Assembly (NCBI RefSeq): GCF_014695575.1
Contig: NZ_JACJOO010000059.1
Coordinates: forward strand, 1-64,000
Length of the DNA: 64,000 nucleotides
Direction: 5' to 3'
Source: Leptolyngbya sp. FACHB-8
GTDB taxonomy: Bacteria > Cyanobacteriota > Cyanobacteriia > Elainellales > Elainellaceae
Below the pieces are notes generated by a model. The model was given only the letters and a program-made list of their open reading frames with translations. It made no database searches and had not been told where the DNA came from. The translations under genes and the position numbers were made by a program. Shown here in pieces: positions 1 to 10,656 of this stretch. Position 1 is the first letter of the stretch. Every line of letters starts with the position of its first letter.

Positions 1-44
1 GTGCCCGAAGGGCGCGAACTCTCAGCTTTGAAGCCCATATTGCT
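1..44. repeat. Partial copy of hairpin element family A (right end)
   Basis: The window opens inside another copy of family A. Positions 27-44 are identical to the right end of the complete copy at 162-178 (TTTGAAGCCCATATTGCT), and positions 9-26 resemble the preceding hairpin arm. The complete copy has inserted directly beside it, giving a tandem arrangement. Confidence 0.6.
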
Positions 45-54
45 ATAAAAAGCG

Positions 55-179
55 CAGCAATTCTCATTTTGAAATCAGGCCCGAAAACCGCGCGCCGAAG
101 GCGCGCGGTTTTCGGGCCTCAAAGCCAAGAGTTCACGCCCGTAGGGCGTGAACTCTTGGCTTTGAAGCCCATATTGCTG
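55..179. repeat. Hairpin element family A, complete copy with 9-bp target duplication
   Basis: A 125-bp element made of two abutting perfect hairpins: arms 77-96/100-119 (20 bp, loop GAA) and arms 119-140/144-165 (22 bp, loop GTA). Its left terminus is CAGCAATTCTCA; the right terminus is a shortened form ending TATTGCTG. It is flanked by exact 9-bp direct repeats TAAAAAGCG at 46-54 and 180-188, which look like a target-site duplication. A second copy in reverse orientation lies at 36451-36582. It has no coding capacity, so it is MITE-like; the transposase that would mobilise it is not in the window. Confidence 0.75.
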
Positions 180-209
180 TAAAAAGCGGGGTGCCATTGA
201 CGCCCCGCT
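180..209 (-). terminator. Rho-independent terminator of the small minus-strand gene
   Basis: Reading the minus strand, a GCGGGG/CCCCGC stem (186-191 with 203-208) is followed by a run of T (complement of 180-185). It lies just after the stop codon of the gene at 258-473. Element A inserted exactly at the T-run end of this terminator and duplicated part of it. Confidence 0.65.
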
Positions 210-257
210 GAAAATTTGATAGTTTTTACGATCTCGGCCAAAAATTAGGACGGTGGC

Positions 258-473
258 TTAGGCCACAGCCTCAGATGCACTAGGGGTAGCGCCCTGAATC
301 TTCTGTTGCACATCGAAGGCGATCGCAAACCGAGCTTGAGGTATCATACGGGCCACAATCTTCAGGTAAGCTTCTGCATCACTGCGATGACGAAAACGGG
401 CAACAGCAGCCTGCTTAAAATCGGGCATTAGCTTGTGAACAACCCACGGGTTTAACTGTTCTTGGTAACTCAT
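258..473 (-). CDS. Conserved hypothetical small protein
   Basis: A 71-residue protein starting at MSYQEQLNPW. A GTG-initiated form would add 17 residues (to 524), but the ATG gives the natural-looking N-terminus. The sequence VARFRHRSDAEAYLKIVARMI followed by a FAIAFD strand looks like a compact alpha/beta domain. I recall similar short proteins with an NPW...ARFR.R.DAE pattern from other cyanobacteria, with no known function. It is monocistronic, with its own terminator downstream. No membrane segment or signal peptide is visible. Function unknown. Confidence 0.6.
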   Translation of the reverse strand: MSYQEQLNPWVVHKLMPDFKQAAVARFRHRSDAEAYLKIVARMIPQARFAIAFDVQQKIQGATPSASEAVA

Positions 474-524
474 AGCGTCAAAAGCATCTCTTAGGTGAAG
501 GACATCGAGGCGAAGCAACGGCAC

Positions 525-1048
525 CTGACGTATCAGACGCCTATATCCAAACGAGCCACAAACACTGCAATCGAAAGCTTGAATCTACGGGGAATGAGAT
601 GAACCCCAATACGCTATATGTAGTAAGCGCTTATTAGCCTCAACACTATATAAGGCGGAATACGAGAAAAACCGTATCCCAGGATACAGTTTTAGAAATT
701 TGCACCACATTTAGGGGGAGCGATCGCTCAATCCCCTATCCGCCTACTAGATAGGCACCCGCTGTCGGCTATTGAGAAAGGCTATTATTCAGCTTCTACG
801 AGGGTTCTGTCGCCAATCCGTGCGATCCCCATAGTTTTTTAAAGTACTCTGGACAGTTTTTCTGAAATCCTTGATTTCAGAAAAACTGTCCGAACTAATG
901 AAAATTAAATCAAGGTTGCTACCTGCCTGTTGAATCTGGCTGTTCCACCCATCACACTCAACACTGAGGCAGATGGGTTAGCAGGAGCTTAGAAACCCAG
1001 GGTTCTCAGAAACACCGGGTTTCTAATCTTCACAGCAACCCCGTCTCG
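525..1048. other. Gene-free stretch with hairpins
   Basis: No convincing gene is seen. The stretch holds the family X hairpin at 846-900 and a second imperfect hairpin near 990-1024 (GAAACCCAGGGTTCTCAGAAACACCGGGTTTC), just past the end of the minus-strand holin-like gene, where it could act as its terminator. The region 541-700 is upstream of the small minus-strand gene and should hold its promoter, but I see no box worth naming. Confidence 0.5.
846..900. repeat. Hairpin element family X, short copy
   Basis: Perfect 19-bp arms at 851-869 and 873-891 (GGACAGTTTTTCTGAAATC), with loop CTT. The outer ends ACTCT and GAACTAATG are identical to those of the longer copy at 1693-1781, which shows both belong to one family. 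No flanking duplication is visible here. Confidence 0.7.
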
Positions 1049-1429
1049 TTAACCTACGGTCATCAGCCCTAACCGCATGAGAATATTGGACAGAACGCTA
1101 TAGACAATGCTGAGAGCAAAGGCTCCAAGCAGGGCACTCAATATCCCCCATCTCAGGCGGAAACCTGTGACGAGCTTTGCCGCTAATCCAAAAATCAGCG
1201 CATTCAGCAATATTGATGCTAACCCCAGGGTCAGAATATTAATGATGGTCGCCCCAAAAACAGGCTCCAATAAAGGGCGGATCAGGGCGTTCAACAGACC
1301 CAGAACGAGCCCAGCTAGAAAAGCAATGTTGAGGCTATCGACTTCTATCCCTAAAGGCAACTTTGAAATCAAAAGTAAGCTCAGAGCCAGAATAATGACA
1401 GTGAGAAGAAAAGGTATTAGCCAGGTCAT
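1049..1429 (-). CDS. Phage holin family 4 superfamily IV-like membrane protein
   Basis: A 126-residue, almost entirely hydrophobic protein with four predicted membrane segments (about residues 5-22, 33-55, 60-85 and 94-120). The central motif GLVLGLLNALIRPLL followed by a long hydrophobic stretch is typical of the Phage_holin_4_2 family (PF04020), small four-helix membrane proteins common in free-living bacteria and usually unrelated to phage lysis. There is no endolysin or phage gene nearby, so a lytic role is unlikely. It stands alone and ends beside an imperfect hairpin. Confidence 0.75.
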   Translation of the reverse strand: MTWLIPFLLTVIILALSLLLISKLPLGIEVDSLNIAFLAGLVLGLLNALIRPLLEPVFGATIINILTLGLASILLNALIFGLAAKLVTGFRLRWGILSALLGAFALSIVYSVLSNILMRLGLMTVG

Positions 1430-1601
1430 AGGTCAGATTCTCGCGGAGATGCGTCACCAACGTTGGCATCATTAAAGCAAAAAAGTCGCGATCGCTAACG
1501 TTTTTCTTGACGCAAATCAAATTTTGCCCTGGACTGGGCTTAAAGTTTTTAGCAAATGCTACAGGCTGAGAGCTGACGGCTAAGTTTTTATAGAGTTTTT
1601 T

Positions 1602-1680
1602 ATCCTAATTTGGGATAAGCTGAAGTGCCCATTTTTAGGTGTACATAGCGCACTCGGAAAACGTCCTTAATCCGAACTTC
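1602..1680. repeat. Decayed copy of hairpin element family B
   Basis: The segments TTTGGGATAAGCTGAAGTGC at the left and CTTAATCCGAACTTCTCAG at the right match the ends of intact family B elements, but the internal hairpins are eroded and shortened. It abuts the family X element that follows. Confidence 0.55.
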
Positions 1681-1692
1681 TCAGAAAACAAT

Positions 1693-1781
1693 ACTCTGGA
1701 CAGTTTTTCTGAAACCGTTGATTTTGCGTGCGCTTCGCGCACGCAAAATCAACGGTTTCAGAAAAACTGTCCGAACTAATG
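1693..1781. repeat. Hairpin element family X, long copy with 10-bp target duplication
   Basis: An 89-bp element dominated by one perfect hairpin with 36-bp arms (1698-1733 and 1737-1772, loop TTC). Exact 10-bp direct repeats AGAAAACAAT lie immediately outside, at 1683-1692 and 1782-1791. The ends ACTCT and GAACTAATG are shared with the copy at 846-900. This is good evidence for insertion as a unit. Confidence 0.75.
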
Positions 1782-1856
1782 AGAAAACAATGTTTCTTTC
1801 TACCCCGGGATGATGGGTGCAGAGCAACACGACTCCATTGAAGACTGACATTATTT

Positions 1857-1980
1857 AACCTCAGTTCGGGTTAAGGGCTTTTTCGAGTGCCGCGCTTCGC
1901 GCGGCACTCGAAAAAGCCCATTATTGCGTGCGCGTCGCGCACGCAATAATGGGCGGTTCGGCTTATCCCGAGCTGACGTT
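1857..1980. repeat. Hairpin element family B, 124 bp, reverse orientation
   Basis: A 124-bp element bounded by AACCTCAGTTCGGGTTAAG and its imperfect complement CTTATCCCGAGCTGACGTT. It encloses two hairpins whose tips are GCGCTTCGCGC and GCGCGTCGCGC. ATTT flanks it on both sides (1853-1856, 1981-1984). The hairpin order is reversed relative to the copies at 11917, 54888 and 63561. Confidence 0.75.
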
Positions 1981-2389
1981 ATTTAGGAGGCGCTAAAAGC
2001 TGAGGGTGGGCGTTTTATAGACATCACTCATTCGCGTTTATGGCGTCCTTGCCAAACAGGCAAGCTCGTACATTCCTTGCTTCATCTCTCAGTGCTCGAT
2101 TTGAAGAAGTATTACTGTTCCAACGCAAATCCTTAATTTAAGGTGAACCAGTCTAAATTCAAATCAGACGATTTGTGCGGTTATGGGGATGCAGCGCAGT
2201 AGTCAGCGGCTCAGCCATAGATTTTGGAGCTACTACGCAAACGCTGACCCCTTAATGATCCCAAACTAGGGCGCAAATCTATTTTTTTTAGGAGCTGGAA
2301 TAGATACTTGGCTCAGGCCGGCTCCGGTGCGATCTACGCGCTTCGGCGGATGTCGTAGATTAAGGGTGCACAACTAAACGGTATTGTGA

Positions 2390-3727
<1,338 letters not shown>

Positions 3728-4121
3728 GAACGCTTCCCTCAGATAGGCAAACCGCAGTCGCGTCCTAACACGTCCCTTAGAGATTGTTTTTGGTTCCCCC
3801 AAACGCATTCTCCAAGGGTCTTTAAATTGGTTACTGGTTGGTGGTTGTGAGAGGGACTTAGCGCCCCTCTCACAACCATCGCGCATTTAGAAACACAACC
3901 TCCATCAAAGCCATTTGCCGTGCGGGTACTCTATTCCATGCATTAGTAAAAGGAAAGTGGAAAGCGTCGCCCCTTTGGGAAAATAGAAAGCCTTGGGACG
4001 AAAATGACGCCAATGGCTGGCTGCATAAATGCCGACGAAAGGCAGCTTCACCTATTGCATGGTTTTCCTTCCAAGGTAGCTACACACTGACGAAACACCT
4101 TTGTAATTGGGATTATTGAGG
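3728..4121. other. Intergenic region between eno and ilvD
   Basis: A hairpin at 3846-3882 (GGTTGTGAGAGGG... CCCTCTCACAACC) lies about 120 bases after the enolase stop and may serve as terminator. The rest carries the ilvD promoter region, with no operator recognised. Confidence 0.45.
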
Positions 4122-5810
4122 ATGGCTGAGAACCTCAGAAGTCAGGCAATCACCCAGGGGATTCAACGTAGCCCCAACCGGGCGATGCTACGCGCCGTTG
4201 GGTTTACCGACGATGACTTTACAAAACCCATCGTGGGCATTGCCAGTGCCCACAGCACCATCACCCCTTGCAATATGGGAATTGCCCCTCTCGCCATTCA
4301 GGCCGAATCGGGTGTACGAGCCGCAGGTGGGATGCCACAAACCTTTGGCACGATTACCGTCAGCGATGGCATCTCCATGGGCACCGAGGGGATGAAATAC
4401 TCCCTCGTGTCGCGAGATGTGATTGCCGACTCAATTGAGACCGCCTGCAACGCTCAGAGTATGGATGGCGTGCTGGCGATCGGTGGCTGCGACAAAAATA
4501 TGCCCGGTGCCATGATCGCTATGGCCCGAATGAATATCCCTGCCATTTTCGTCTACGGTGGCACCATCAAGCCAGGCCACCTGGACGGCACAGACTTGAC
4601 GGTGGTGAGTTCCTTCGAGGCCGTGGGGCAATATAGCGCGGGCCGCATTGAAGAATCGATGCTATACGCCATCGAGCGCAGCGCTTGCCCAGGGGCAGGA
4701 TCTTGCGGCGGCATGTATACGGCCAACACGATGTCGTCGGCGTTTGAGGCCATGGGAATGAGCCTGATGTACTCTTCCACCATGGCAGCAGAAGACCCAG
4801 AGAAGGCCGAGAATACATTGCTGGCTGGAAAAGCGCTGGTAGAAGCCATCCGCGCCGATCGCCGCCCACGTGACATTATTACTCGCCAGTCTATTGAGAA
4901 TGCGATCTCAGTGATTATGGCCGTGGGTGGTTCGACTAATGCCGTGCTGCACTTCTTGGCGATCGCCCACTCCGCTGGTGTTCCCCTCACACTGGACGAT
5001 TTTGAAACCATCCGGGCTCGCGTTCCTGTTCTCTGCGATCTAAAACCCTCGGGCCGCTATGTCGCTACTGACCTGCACCGTGCCGGCGGCATTCCCCAGG
5101 TGATGAAAATGTTGCTGGTTCACGGTCTACTTCATGAAGACTGTATTACCATCACCGGGCAAACCGTTGGCGAACTCCTCCAGGATATTCCTGCAGAACC
5201 CCGTGCTGATCAGGATGTGATTCGTCCCTGGGATAACCCCATGTATCGGGAAGGCCATCTGGGTATCCTCAAGGGCAACCTGGCGACGGAAGGGGCTGTT
5301 GCCAAGCTGACTGGGGTAAAGCTGCGGCAGATTACTGGTCCAGCCCGAGTTTATGAGTCTGAAGAAGACTGCCTGAAAGCAATTTTGGCGAACCAGATTC
5401 ATGCAGGCGATGTGATTGTCATCCGCTACGAAGGCCCTAGGGGCGGCCCCGGCATGCGGGAAATGCTGGCTCCCACTTCTGCCATTATTGGCGCGGGTTT
5501 GGGGGATTCTGTTGGGCTGATCACCGATGGCCGCTTCTCAGGGGGCACGTATGGTATGGTGGTCGGCCATGTTGCGCCTGAAGCCTATGTTGGGGGCACC
5601 ATCGCTCTGGTAGAGGAAGGCGACTCAATCACGATTGATGCAGATAATCGCTTGCTGCAACTTAACGTGTCCGATGAGGAGTTAGCCCAACGGCGATCGC
5701 AGTGGCAACCTCCGGCCCCCCGCTATACCCGTGGTGTTCTGGCCAAGTATGCCAGCCTCGTTTCCTCCAGCAGTTTGGGCGCTGTGACGGATCTCAACGT
5801 GAAGCTGTAG
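4122..5810 (+). CDS. ilvD: Dihydroxy-acid dehydratase
   Basis: A 562-residue IlvD/EDD-family enzyme that dehydrates 2,3-dihydroxy-isovalerate and -methylvalerate in valine/isoleucine (and pantothenate) synthesis. The iron-sulfur cysteines are visible in [16 protein letters not shown] and [14 protein letters not shown]; the C-terminal [11 protein letters not shown] and [10 protein letters not shown] motifs are intact. The ATG at 4122 (MAENLRS) matches the usual N-terminus; an upstream TTG would add five residues. GAGG directly abuts the ATG, which is closer than usual for a ribosome site. The gene stands alone and ends at a bidirectional terminator shared with the convergent kinase gene. Confidence 0.97.
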   Translation: MAENLRSQAITQGIQRSPNRAMLRAVGFTDDDFTKPIVGIASAHSTITPCNMGIAPLAIQAESGVRAAGGMPQTFGTITVSDGISMGTEGMKYSLVSRDVIADSIETACNAQSMDGVLAIGGCDKNMPGAMIAMARMNIPAIFVYGGTIKPGHLDGTDLTVVSSFEAVGQYSAGRIEESMLYAIERSACPGAGSCGGMYTANTMSSAFEAMGMSLMYSSTMAAEDPEKAENTLLAGKALVEAIRADRRPRDIITRQSIENAISVIMAVGGSTNAVLHFLAIAHSAGVPLTLDDFETIRARVPVLCDLKPSGRYVATDLHRAGGIPQVMKMLLVHGLLHEDCITITGQTVGELLQDIPAEPRADQDVIRPWDNPMYREGHLGILKGNLATEGAVAKLTGVKLRQITGPARVYESEEDCLKAILANQIHAGDVIVIRYEGPRGGPGMREMLAPTSAIIGAGLGDSVGLITDGRFSGGTYGMVVGHVAPEAYVGGTIALVEEGDSITIDADNRLLQLNVSDEELAQRRSQWQPPAPRYTRGVLAKYASLVSSSSLGAVTDLNVKL

Positions 5811-5828
5811 AAAACTGAGGACAACACA

Positions 5829-5861
5829 GACACCGGGTGTTTTTGAGAAACACCCGGTGTC
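5829..5861. terminator. Bidirectional terminator between ilvD and the hybrid kinase
   Basis: Perfect 14-bp arms (GACACCGGGTGTTT, 5829-5842, and its complement 5848-5861) lie between two convergent stop codons. The hairpin ends one base before the stop codon of the minus-strand kinase gene. Confidence 0.7.
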
Positions 5862-5862
5862 T

Positions 5863-8800
5863 CTATATCTGGGCTAATTGGGCAACCACCTGGAGTAGGT
5901 GCGTTGGGTCGATGGGTTTTGAAATGTGCATTTGGAATCCGGCCGTCAAAGCTTTTTGGCGATCGCCTCCCCGCACATAGGCCGTAATAGCCGCCGCTGG
6001 AATGTTGCCGCCCAACTCTGGAGGTAATGCCCGAATTTGACGGATCAGGGCGTACCCATCCTCATCGGGCATCCCAATATCGCTGAGCAGGATGTGTGGT
6101 CTATCTCGATGCATGGCTTGCAGAGCTTCCTGAGCGGAATTGGCAGAGATGGCGATCGCCCCGGCCTGCTCCAAAGCGACCACCAGAAACTCTCGCGTGT
6201 CCTTCTCGTCGTCCACCACCAACACTTTCAAACCCTTCAAGGAGTTGGGATGAGCCGTTAAAAATGGCCCCAGGGTATGTTCTTCCCCTTCCAACCGGGC
6301 ATCTGGCAACAACGGCAATTCCACGATAAATGTGGCTCCCTGCCCTTCCCCAGCACTGGTTACAGAGACGTTGCCCCCGTGCAACTCCACCAGATTGCGC
6401 ACAATCGCCAGTCCTAAACCCAGCCCACCATGATTACGGGTGGTCGTCGCATCAGCCTGCCGGAAGCGATCGAATACAAAGGGCAGAAACTCAGCGTTGA
6501 TACCCTTTCCCGTATCCATGACCTGAATACGGGCATAGGTTTGATGGGTTGCCAACCTTACCTCGACCTGACCGCCTGTTGGGGTAAACTTCACCGCATT
6601 CGATAGCAAGTTCCAAACAACCTGCTGAAGCCGTTCAGAATCGCCAGAAACAGGGCCTGTATTCCAATCCAAATGAGTTATCAGTTGAATTGATTTGGCT
6701 TCAGCCGTAGGGCGAATCGTATCGAGAGCCGCCTGGACAATGGTTGCCAGATTGAGGGGCCGTAGGGTCAGACGGACTTGTCCCCGAATAATCCGCGAAA
6801 TATCGAGCAGATCTTCGATCAGTTGGGTCTGGGCCTGGGCATTACGCTCGATCGAGGCCAGGGCTTGCTCCGTTTTCTCAGGGCTGAGGCTGCGGGTACG
6901 AAGCAGTTGTGACCAACCGAGAATGCCGTTGAGGGGCGATCGCAACTCATGAGACACAATCGCCAGAAATTCATCTTTCATGCGGCTAGCAGATTCGGCC
7001 TGCTTACGCGCTTCCTGTTCCCGCAGCAACAGTTCCGTTCTCACCCGTTCGATACGTTTCCGCTCCCGAAAGTCACGAGTCACCGTTGCCAGGGAGGCTG
7101 GCTGCCCGGTGATGGGATCACGAATCACAAACAAATTGTAGAAAACAGGGATCAGTTCACCCGTCCCAAAGTGTTTAAATTGCAGTTCTCCCTGCCAACT
7201 TCCATACTGTAAAACAGTGGATAAAATAACATCCTGAATCCATTCACGATCTACATCTGCAAAATAGTCAAGAAATGGAATTCCAGCATCAAACCTTGTA
7301 TCGGTTAAACCGACCAAATCCATTCCTGCTTTATTCAGAAATGTAAGATTACCGTTTAAATCTGCAATCCCAATAAAGTCTGTACTGTTTTCGACAATAG
7401 ATGCAAGTTGCCGATTTTGGGCTTCCGCCAGCCTTCTTTCTGTAATGTCTGTATAGGTTCCCAACATCCGCAACGGTTGCCCCTGTTCATCCCAGGAAAC
7501 GATCTTACCGACGGACAAAATCCACTTCCACTCGCCCGTTTGGGTGCGCTGCCGAAACTCAGCCCGGTATTCATCTCGACTTCCGGCTACATAGTCCTGA
7601 TAAATCTGGTCGGCATGTTCTCGATCATCGGGGTGAAGGCGATCGCGCCAGTTTGCTTCGTTCTCCACAAACGTGTTTGGATCGTAACCCAACATTTGGG
7701 CGTATTCAGAACTGACGATGACGACCCCAGTTTGAACATTAAAGTCGTACAAACCCTGGTTCGCGGCATACAGAGTTAAACGCAGCCGTTCTTCACTCTC
7801 TTGAAGCGCAACTTCCGCTTGTTTACGTTCGCTAATATCTGTCAGGTTACCGACCATCCGCACCGCCTGCCCTGCATCATCTCGCAGCAACAGCCCCTGG
7901 TCGTGAATATAGACATAATGACCACTGCGATGGCGCATGCGATATTCCAGTGAGTAGCGCTGGGCTTTGTCGTCCCCCTGCGGGCTACCCGCTAAAATAT
8001 CCGTCATTTGCTGCTGCACCCGAGCTTGATCTTGAGGGTGAATCAGCCGCCACCACCAGTCATAGGTAGGCTCTACCTCCTCGGGCATGAAGCCTAGCAT
8101 GGAGTACAGCCCTTCAGTTCGCTCAACCCGTTTTTGCACACAGTTCCAGTCGTAAATCGTAGCGCTGAGGGCGGCAACCGCTAACTGAAACCGTTCATTG
8201 GCTTGGCTGAGGGCCAACTCCGCTTGCTTGCGTTCACTAATATCGCGGCTCACGGTGGCATAGGCAATAGGCCGCCCTGTTTGAGAATCTCGCACCTGTT
8301 GCGCATTAACGAGCATTGGAATCAATTGCCCATTCTGCAAATGGCGCAACTGCAATTCTCCTTGCCAGCGTTCTTGAGCACTCAGTTGGGGTAGAACAAC
8401 TCTTTCAATATAGGGGCGATCGCTTTCCTGAAAGCAGTCCAGAATATGGGTTTGCTTCACGGCGTCTGGACTCTCCAAACCAATGAACCGTCGTCCTGCC
8501 GCATTCACAAACGTCATTTGCCCTTCTAACGTGGCAAGGGCAATAAAATCCGTACTACTTTCAATTAAGGAAATAAGCTGATGTCGCTCTGCTTCTGCTT
8601 GCCGTCGTTCCGTTGTGTCTTCTGCACTCCCTAAAATTTGCGTTGCTTCTCCCAGGGCATCACGCGCAAAGACCATCTCACGACAATGGAGCCAGCGCCA
8701 TTCGCCATTGGCATGACGAATGCGATAATCAACCTCACTAATTTCGCCATTTTTTAGATGGTGAAAGCGATCGCGAGCTTGTAGAGCAACGGTCAGATCT

Positions 8801-10020
8801 TCGGGGTGAAGTAATGCAGGCAACACATTTTCCCCCATCTCCTGCACCTCTTCGGGGGTGTATCCCAGAATCTGAACAATCTGGCGGTTGACATAAATAT
8901 TCCGCTGATGAATCAGATCATGAACGTACAAAACCTGTGGGATAGTATCTGTGACCTGCTGCACCAGGTGATGACTATCCCGCATCACCTGAATCAAGCG
9001 CTCGTTCAAGTGGGCACGCGTTTCAGATTCCGCACGTTTAACCCGTTCTACCGCCAATGCGGCGTAGGTCGTTTCCCGTTCTGTAATGGTTACCCCAATG
9101 ACCAGAGTCACCACGGTTTGCAGGAGCAGACTCAACTTATGGGTATGCAGTAATTGTGGGTCAACGGGGAATATGGGCTGAGCGATCGCATTGGGATACA
9201 CCATCAGATAGCTAACCAATGTCACCAGGACAGTAAAGCTCGCCGTCAAAACTCCGCCCCATACACCAAAGCGAGCTACTGCCCATACCAGTGGCAAAAC
9301 TCCCAACAATGAGAGCTGCAAGGTCTCAAAAACATCCGTCTGAGTGGTGCTGACGGTCAGTATGGCAAAGAAACAAACCAGTACCAGAATTAACCCAACT
9401 TCCAGACGGCGGGGATGAACAAACAGGTAAGGAATGCGACCATAGCGATGGAAGAAAGGGAGACGCTGCGTTGGCTGAGTATAGTTCAGAGACAACAGCC
9501 CTAATGGAGTAATGGCCATTGTGCCCAGGGCATTGCCCAACCACCAATGGCCAATGGCGGCCTCCAACTGCTCAGGCGCAATACGGCCCAACATCGCCTG
9601 GGTCAAGCACCCCACCAGGGCTGATGTGAAGCATGCCGCCAGGGGCACACTCACCAGAAATAGAAGCACATCGCGCAACCGTTGCAAGGCAAGCGGTCCC
9701 CGAAACCAGTAGCAATACAGTAACCATGCCACCAGAGGCTCCAGGGCATCCAGGCCACCCACCCACCGGCTCCAGCCATCACTTCCCCACAGGGGCGCCA
9801 TGAATACCGAAACCACCCCCGCCAAAACAGCACCAATTGGGCCCTGCCAGAGGGTTAGGGCGATCGCCACGCCAGAAGGTGGAAACCACAAAGATACGGC
9901 TGGTTGAACCCGAAACAGCAACGCCATTCCGTGAGCCAGCACGAGAGCCAGCAGGCTCAGGGCAATTCGATACACAATAGGTAAGGGAATAAATCTAAAA
10001 ATTATTGATTCAGACCGCAT
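5863..10020 (-). CDS. MASE1-multi-PAS hybrid sensor histidine kinase
   Basis: A 1385-residue membrane sensor kinase. The N-terminal 310 residues are hydrophobic with the MASE1 signature (WFPPSGVAIAL), predicted as 8-10 membrane segments. Five PAS/PAC units follow, starting near residues 355, 480, 605, 740 and 870. Next come HisKA with SHELRSPLNG (phosphoacceptor His1024) and HATPase_c (NAVKFT, DTGKG, GLGLGLAIV). The C-terminal receiver domain has Asp1314 in LLSDIGMPDEDG. PAS units 2 and 5 resemble each other (STDFI start), suggesting internal duplication. No response regulator lies next to it, so output probably runs through a distant phosphorelay partner. The ligand or signal is not predictable. 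Confidence 0.93.
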   Translation of the reverse strand: MRSESIIFRFIPLPIVYRIALSLLALVLAHGMALLFRVQPAVSLWFPPSGVAIALTLWQGPIGAVLAGVVSVFMAPLWGSDGWSRWVGGLDALEPLVAWLLYCYWFRGPLALQRLRDVLLFLVSVPLAACFTSALVGCLTQAMLGRIAPEQLEAAIGHWWLGNALGTMAITPLGLLSLNYTQPTQRLPFFHRYGRIPYLFVHPRRLEVGLILVLVCFFAILTVSTTQTDVFETLQLSLLGVLPLVWAVARFGVWGGVLTASFTVLVTLVSYLMVYPNAIAQPIFPVDPQLLHTHKLSLLLQTVVTLVIGVTITERETTYAALAVERVKRAESETRAHLNERLIQVMRDSHHLVQQVTDTIPQVLYVHDLIHQRNIYVNRQIVQILGYTPEEVQEMGENVLPALLHPEDLTVALQARDRFHHLKNGEISEVDYRIRHANGEWRWLHCREMVFARDALGEATQILGSAEDTTERRQAEAERHQLISLIESSTDFIALATLEGQMTFVNAAGRRFIGLESPDAVKQTHILDCFQESDRPYIERVVLPQLSAQERWQGELQLRHLQNGQLIPMLVNAQQVRDSQTGRPIAYATVSRDISERKQAELALSQANERFQLAVAALSATIYDWNCVQKRVERTEGLYSMLGFMPEEVEPTYDWWWRLIHPQDQARVQQQMTDILAGSPQGDDKAQRYSLEYRMRHRSGHYVYIHDQGLLLRDDAGQAVRMVGNLTDISERKQAEVALQESEERLRLTLYAANQGLYDFNVQTGVVIVSSEYAQMLGYDPNTFVENEANWRDRLHPDDREHADQIYQDYVAGSRDEYRAEFRQRTQTGEWKWILSVGKIVSWDEQGQPLRMLGTYTDITERRLAEAQNRQLASIVENSTDFIGIADLNGNLTFLNKAGMDLVGLTDTRFDAGIPFLDYFADVDREWIQDVILSTVLQYGSWQGELQFKHFGTGELIPVFYNLFVIRDPITGQPASLATVTRDFRERKRIERVRTELLLREQEARKQAESASRMKDEFLAIVSHELRSPLNGILGWSQLLRTRSLSPEKTEQALASIERNAQAQTQLIEDLLDISRIIRGQVRLTLRPLNLATIVQAALDTIRPTAEAKSIQLITHLDWNTGPVSGDSERLQQVVWNLLSNAVKFTPTGGQVEVRLATHQTYARIQVMDTGKGINAEFLPFVFDRFRQADATTTRNHGGLGLGLAIVRNLVELHGGNVSVTSAGEGQGATFIVELPLLPDARLEGEEHTLGPFLTAHPNSLKGLKVLVVDDEKDTREFLVVALEQAGAIAISANSAQEALQAMHRDRPHILLSDIGMPDEDGYALIRQIRALPPELGGNIPAAAITAYVRGGDRQKALTAGFQMHISKPIDPTHLLQVVAQLAQI

Positions 10021-10656
10021 ATATCGAAGGCCGGGTATATGTCCCTGAAACCTGGCTTTAGATATAGGCCATGGGCAAACAACCTATGCCAATGGACGAA
10101 GATCTACTCACCCAAAGTAATAGTAGATCCAAAACTTCAACGCTTCGATCTGCCCAGAGGTAGAGCTTTCTTTCTTTTATTCCTTTTACAAAGTAAGGTC
10201 AGCTCAACTGAATTAATTATGGCTCCCTACTGAGGAGATTTCTGGGAAACAATATCCCCATTATTTGGAAAAAAGGCGCGGCTTCGCCACGCCTTTTTTC
10301 CAAATAATGGGGAAGTTCTTATCTGGAAATCTCCTGAGGAATGCAAATTGAATAAAATTCCGATTTTTGTGGGAGGCTTAGCGAAGCCGCACCTTACGCA
10401 AAATTAGGATTTTACCAAACCTTAAAACCCTATTTTTTGTGTATTGCTCGTACGACAAATAGACCTCTAGGGTTTGGAGCAAGATTTGAGTCTATCTATT
10501 TTGGATCGAGAGCTTAATTACAGATTTATTTATTTGCATTCTCCTAAACCAATGTGGTAGGTATTCCATAGAAAATTTGGATAATGCATTTCTACCGTTA
10601 TCCCAATATATTTCTGTCGTGTTTTAGTCGTTTCTAGTAACCCCCCAAGAGATACC
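10021..10656. other. Gene-free stretch with a long hairpin
   Basis: AT-rich, with no credible coding sequence. It contains the large hairpin at 10229-10340 and a degenerate one around 10370-10410. The last 100 bases must carry the promoter of the SH3 protein gene; no specific box recognised. Confidence 0.5.
10229..10340. repeat. Long intergenic hairpin
   Basis: The core has perfect 23-bp arms (10256-10278 and 10290-10312) around a GC-rich tip. Outside it, TGAGGAGATTTC and its imperfect complement GAAATCTCCTGAGG extend the palindrome to about 112 bp. It does not match families A-D in sequence. Confidence 0.65.

Noticed and set aside
1107-1475. A 122-codon plus-strand open frame
   Set aside because: It is antisense to the holin-like membrane protein gene, has a composition typical of a reverse frame and no ribosome site.
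10039-10233. A 64-codon open frame upstream of the SH3 gene
   Set aside because: No recognisable motif, no ribosome site and composition unlike neighbouring genes.
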